Shown: in pieces, positions 22,305-25,092 of the stretch
Layout of the letters: every line of letters starts with the position of its first letter
How positions within the stretch are numbered: position 1 is the first letter of the stretch
Assembly: GCA_031289865.1 (NCBI GenBank)
Contig: JAITOQ010000016.1
Span: forward strand, 1 to 25,092
Length of the DNA: 25,092 bases
Direction: 5' to 3'
Origin: Clostridiales bacterium
GTDB taxonomy: Bacteria > Bacillota > Clostridia > Christensenellales > JAISNN01
Translations under genes and position numbers: made by a program
The notes under the pieces: model-generated
Seen by the model: only the letters and a program-made list of their open reading frames with translations
Told to the model about the DNA's origin: nothing
The model's database searches: none

Positions 22305-24212
22305 TTACACGTCAAGTTCCTTGACCAACGTAGCATTCTGCTCGATAAACTCGCGTCTAAGCTCGGGTTGTTCGCCCATAAGGATTGAAAAAATCTTGTC
22401 CGCTTCGTACGCGTCGTCCATCGTGATTTGGAGGAGGGTTCTGCAAGCGGGATTCATCGTGGTCTCCCAAAGCTGATCCGCATTCATTTCTCCCAAACCT
22501 TTATAACGTTGAATGTCCACGCCCTTTCTGCCGTTTGCGGTCAAATGTTCTTCGAGAGACTCGTCGTCATAAAAGTACTTCTCGCTCTTTCCCCGCGCCA
22601 CCTTATAGAGCGGCGGCTGTGCGGCGTATATATGCCCGTGTTCGAGCAGCGGACGCATAAAACGGAAAAAGAACGTCAAAAGCAAAATCCGTATATGGCT
22701 CCCGTCCACGTCCGCATCGGTCATACAAATGATCTTGTTGTAGCGGAGCTTTGTTTCGTCGCAATCCTGATGAATACCGCAACCGAACGCCGTAATCATC
22801 GACTTGATTTCTTCGTTCTCAAGTATTCTGTGCAGACGCGCCTTTTCGACGTTTAAAATCTTTCCTCTTAGCGGTAAAATCGCTTGAAAACGTCTGTCGC
22901 GTCCTTGCTTCGCCGTCCCGCCCGCGGAATCACCCTCTACCATGTAGATCTCACAATGCGCGGGGTCGTGGTCGGAGCAGTCTGACAGTTTACCGGGGAG
23001 GGTCGTACTCTCAAGTACGCTCTTCCTACGCGTGAGGTCGCGGGCATTACGCGCCGCGTCACGCGCTCTTTGCGCCAAAACGCTCTTTGAAACAAGATCC
23101 TTTGCCTCTTTCGGGTGTTCTTCGAGGTAGGTCCCGAAATATTCGGTGACGACCTTTGTGACCGCCGTGCGCATCTCGCTGTTACCAAGCTTTGTCTTTG
23201 TCTGCCCCTCAAATTGAGGATCGGTCAATTTGACGTTGATGACCGCGGTCAAGCCCTCGCGGACGTCCTCGCCCGTCAGTTTTTCGTCTTCTTTTAAGAG
23301 ATTCAGCTTTCTGCCGTAATCGTTGACTACCTTTGTGAGCGCGTTTTTAAAGCCGTCTAAATGGCTGCCGCCCTCCTCTGTATTTATGTTGTTTGCGTAG
23401 GTAAATATGTTTTCCGCATACGAGTCGTTGTATTGCAGCGCAATCTCTATCTCGCCTTCGTTGTGTTCCGCGTCGATATATACGACGTCCTTAAATACGC
23501 ACTCGCGCCCCTTGTTGAGCTGCTCGACAAAGCAGATGATACCGCCCTCAAAGTAAAAGGTTTCCGCACGCGCCTTGTCCTCCCTCTTGTCCTCGATCGA
23601 AATCGTCAGACCCTTGTTGAGAAAAGCAAGCTCACGCAAACGCTTTTTCATCGTGTCATAGTTAAATTCGAGGGTTTCAAAAATATCGGAGTCGGGAAAA
23701 AACGTGACCTTTGTCCCCGTTTCGGAAGCCTCTCCCGCCTCTTGAAGATCGCGCTGAGGAACGCCCCTATTGTAGGTCTGTTTATACAGCTTGCCGTTTT
23801 GGCGAACCTCCACGTCGAGCCATTCGGAAAGCGCGTTTACGACCGATAGACCGACCCCGTGAAGCCCTCCCGATATTTTGTAACCGCCGTTACCGAACTT
23901 ACCGCCCGCATGGAGCTTGGTCAACACGACCTCGACCGCCGACTTTCCCTCTTTTGGGATAATCCCCGTCGGAATACCGCGCCCGTTGTCCGACACGCTG
24001 ACGGAACCGTCCCTCTCGATAAAGACCTTGATCTCCGTACAATAGCCCGCCAAAGCCTCGTCGATACTGTTGTCGACGATCTCCGTCACCAAATGGTGAA
24101 GCCCTTTTTCGTCGGTCGAGCCGATGTACATACCGGGACGTTTGCGGACGGGATCTAAACCCTCTAATACTTGAATGTCCGCCTCGTCGTACTTGGCGAT
24201 CTTTTTAGCCAT
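22305..24212 (-). CDS. gyrB: DNA gyrase subunit B
   Basis: The 635-residue ATPase subunit drives gyrase. The GHKL ATP site is present: VDNSIDEA (46-53), DNGRGIP (75-81) and GGLHGVG (115-121). QTKTKLGN at 337-344 is the transducer loop. The TOPRIM metal site follows: EGDSAGG (426-432) and DADVDGSH (499-506). The C-terminal domain is of the short Gram-positive kind, without the large insert of E. coli GyrB. AAGGAG lies eight bases before the ATG. A RemB-like gene ends 13 bases upstream, so the transcript reads remB-gyrB-gyrA. The neighbours dnaA, dnaN and recF, usual next to this set in Bacillota, are not in the window; an acetyltransferase gene stands there instead. Confidence 0.98.
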   Translation of the reverse strand: MAKKIAKYDEADIQVLEGLDPVRKRPGMYIGSTDEKGLHHLVTEIVDNSIDEALAGYCTEIKVFIERDGSVSVSDNGRGIPTGIIPKEGKSAVEVVLTKLHAGGKFGNGGYKISGGLHGVGLSVVNALSEWLDVEVRQNGKLYKQTYNRGVPQRDLQEAGEASETGTKVTFFPDSDIFETLEFNYDTMKKRLRELAFLNKGLTISIEDKREDKARAETFYFEGGIICFVEQLNKGRECVFKDVVYIDAEHNEGEIEIALQYNDSYAENIFTYANNINTEEGGSHLDGFKNALTKVVNDYGRKLNLLKEDEKLTGEDVREGLTAVINVKLTDPQFEGQTKTKLGNSEMRTAVTKVVTEYFGTYLEEHPKEAKDLVSKSVLAQRARDAARNARDLTRRKSVLESTTLPGKLSDCSDHDPAHCEIYMVEGDSAGGTAKQGRDRRFQAILPLRGKILNVEKARLHRILENEEIKSMITAFGCGIHQDCDETKLRYNKIICMTDADVDGSHIRILLLTFFFRFMRPLLEHGHIYAAQPPLYKVARGKSEKYFYDDESLEEHLTANGRKGVDIQRYKGLGEMNADQLWETTMNPACRTLLQITMDDAYEADKIFSILMGEQPELRREFIEQNATLVKELDV

Positions 24213-24225
24213 GTTTTTCGCTCCT

Positions 24226-24474
24226 TTATAGATTTAAAAATAGATTTTTTTCTAATCTTGCGAATAAGCTCCGCGGCGCGATATCCACGGCAAAGCACCT
24301 TTCGCCGTCCGTATAGTCCGCCAAAATCAAAGCTTTGATTTCCCGTTCCGCGCCCAAAAATACGGCTCTTTTAAGGTGAGCGTACCGCGTCAAGACCTCG
24401 ATATGCCCCGCGTTTTTTTCGTCAAAAGCAAGAATACCCAAGATATTTTCTTTCGGTAAGGTTATACGGTACAT
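24226..24474 (-). CDS. RemB/YaaB-like DUF370 small protein
   Basis: The 82-residue protein has the DUF370 pattern: a short first strand, the ILGILAFDEK segment (11-20), a basic middle, KALILADY (47-54), then a strand leading to IAPRSLFARLEKN (65-77). This last part corresponds to the SPISSATLKKR end of RemB. The sequence is diverged, so the match is by pattern. In Bacillus subtilis remB (yaaB) lies directly before gyrB and encodes a matrix-gene regulator. The position here, 13 bases before gyrB and with its own GGAG site, is the stronger argument. An extended -10 promoter stands at 24503-24495. Whether it still has a regulatory role is unknown. Confidence 0.65.
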   Translation of the reverse strand: MYRITLPKENILGILAFDEKNAGHIEVLTRYAHLKRAVFLGAEREIKALILADYTDGERCFAVDIAPRSLFARLEKNLFLNL

Positions 24475-24494
24475 TTTGCTCTCCTACCGCTAAT

Positions 24495-24503
24495 ATTATA
24501 TCA
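24495..24503 (-). promoter_or_regulatory. Extended -10 promoter of remB-gyrB-gyrA
   Basis: TGATATAAT on the minus strand is a perfect TATAAT with the TG extension one base upstream, so a good -35 is not needed; only a poor one (TTTCTT) lies at the right distance. The start would be near 24488. This promoter probably serves all three genes. Confidence 0.7.
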
Positions 24504-24645
24504 CATTTATTAAAAAAAAGAAACTGTTTTTAAGTAACATATCAAAAATTCGCCCGTATTTTCATTATACGGCGTTTTCCACAGCGGACGAGTGTTCCGT
24601 CAAAAACAAATAGCTCCGTTTTTAAGGGATTTTCTATAAAATATA

Positions 24646-24664
24646 AGCGGAATAAAATTCCGCT
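24646..24664 (-). terminator. Terminator of the acetyltransferase gene
   Basis: AGCGGAAT and ATTCCGCT enclose a 3-base loop, giving a perfect 8-bp stem 46 bases after the stop codon at 24710. On the minus strand TATATTTTATAG follows. The T-rich run is interrupted, so efficiency may be modest. On the plus strand CTCTTTTT follows, and the hairpin could act in both directions. Confidence 0.7.
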
Positions 24665-24668
24665 CTCT

Positions 24669-24709
24669 TTTTATCCTTAACTTTCAATTTTCAACTTTCA
24701 ATTTTCAAT
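24669..24709. repeat. Heptamer array abutting the acetyltransferase stop codon
   Basis: TTTTTATCCTTAA (24669-24681 with the following C), then TTTCAAT, TTTCAAC, TTTCAAT and TTTCAAT (24682-24709) end exactly at TTA (24710-24712), the complement of the stop codon. Same construction as at 22263-22304. Confidence 0.92.
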
Positions 24710-25092
24710 TTAAAAGTCCACTCTTTTATCCCTATCGTAATACATTTTATCACGCTCGTCAAGCTCTCGTATCACGCGGCACGGCGAGCCGTACGCGAGG
24801 ACGTTCGGCGGGATATCCTTTGTGACGATACTTCCCGCGCCTATGACGCTGTTTTCGCCTATCGTGACACCCGGTAAAACAAGCGAACCCATACCGACCC
24901 ATACATTATCGCCTATCGTGACGGGCTTGTTATACGACGCGGCGCGGAGGCGCAATTCGGGGTCAAGGGGGTGAGTTGCGGCGCAAACGGTGACGTTCGG
25001 ACCGAACAAAACATGGTTGCCGACAAAAATATCCGCGTCGTCCACCAGCGTCAGATTAAAATTTGCATAAACCCCGTCGCCGAAGTGAACGT
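24710..25092 (-). CDS. Sugar O-acetyltransferase (maltose/galactoside type), N-terminus outside window
   Basis: The coding frame is open to the window edge; about 127 C-terminal residues are present and the start lies beyond 25092. The protein is a left-handed beta helix of hexapeptide repeats with the layout of maltose and galactoside acetyltransferases: FGDGVYANFNLTLVDDA, then CAATHPLD with the catalytic histidine, PVTIGDNVWVGMGSL, and IVTKDIPPNVLAYGSPCRVI as the closing loop. Such enzymes transfer acetyl from acetyl-CoA to a sugar hydroxyl, often for detoxification or surface decoration. It ends at a heptamer array with a terminator after it. Its relation to the downstream gyrase genes is unclear and probably accidental. 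Confidence 0.93.
   Translation of the reverse strand, partial: VHFGDGVYANFNLTLVDDADIFVGNHVLFGPNVTVCAATHPLDPELRLRAASYNKPVTIGDNVWVGMGSLVLPGVTIGENSVIGAGSIVTKDIPPNVLAYGSPCRVIRELDERDKMYYDRDKRVDF

Noticed and set aside
24575..24583. TTTTCCACA, a DnaA-box-like nonamer upstream of gyrB; another at 1031-1039
   Set aside because: Single, imperfect matches to TTATCCACA without clustering or an unwinding element; not enough for a replication origin.

Overview
The window looks like part of the chromosome of a Gram-positive, Clostridia-like member of the Bacillota, probably an uncultured gut-type lineage. The reasons are a T-box leader with intrinsic terminator, strong AGGAG-type ribosome binding sites, consensus TTGACA/TATAAT promoters, a PadR-HAAS(DUF1700)-DUF4097 operon, a long PurL fused to its glutaminase, a tRNA gene with encoded CCA, and a RemB-like gene just ahead of gyrB-gyrA. 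The species cannot be named from this. Almost everything lies on the minus strand. Only one two-gene operon (1200-2474) is on the plus strand. No phage, transposase, toxin, CRISPR or defence gene is visible.

Layout, left to right. At 1-528 is a T-box-controlled gene that leaves the window, with its whole leader and a perfect promoter; its first residues weakly resemble TrpE. At 745-820 is tRNA-Ala(CGC) with its own promoter and terminator. At 1200-2474 an unnamed membrane protein is coupled to a ZIP-family metal transporter. At 2503-4736, on the minus strand, are a DUF3885 protein, a six-helix membrane protein and a GNAT acetyltransferase. At 4859-6971 is the PadR/HAAS/DUF4097 cell-envelope operon with a palindromic operator on its promoter. 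At 7192-15772 are tex, purL, pepF and a GNAT gene overlapping pepF by four bases. From 15773 to 16273 there is no convincing gene, only hairpins. At 16322-19248 are a small membrane protein, metK and an iron-dependent alcohol dehydrogenase. At 19545-24503 are a RemB-like gene, gyrB and gyrA. At 24710-25092 is a sugar O-acetyltransferase cut by the window edge.

The genes are mostly ordinary housekeeping (purine synthesis, S-adenosylmethionine synthesis, DNA supercoiling, peptide degradation, transcription-linked RNA binding). The unusual content lies between them. Arrays of 7-bp repeats run exactly up to, or include, the stop codons of tex, purL, gyrA, gyrB and the terminal acetyltransferase. 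A 185-bp nested palindrome lies between gyrA and the dehydrogenase gene, and a half copy lies 12 kb away. A second hairpin family occurs after metK and between gyrB and gyrA, the latter with an 83-nt structured loop. These look like several families of small, protein-less repeats that settle at gene ends. I did not find a clear new enzyme system; the repeat families are the best candidate for something undescribed.
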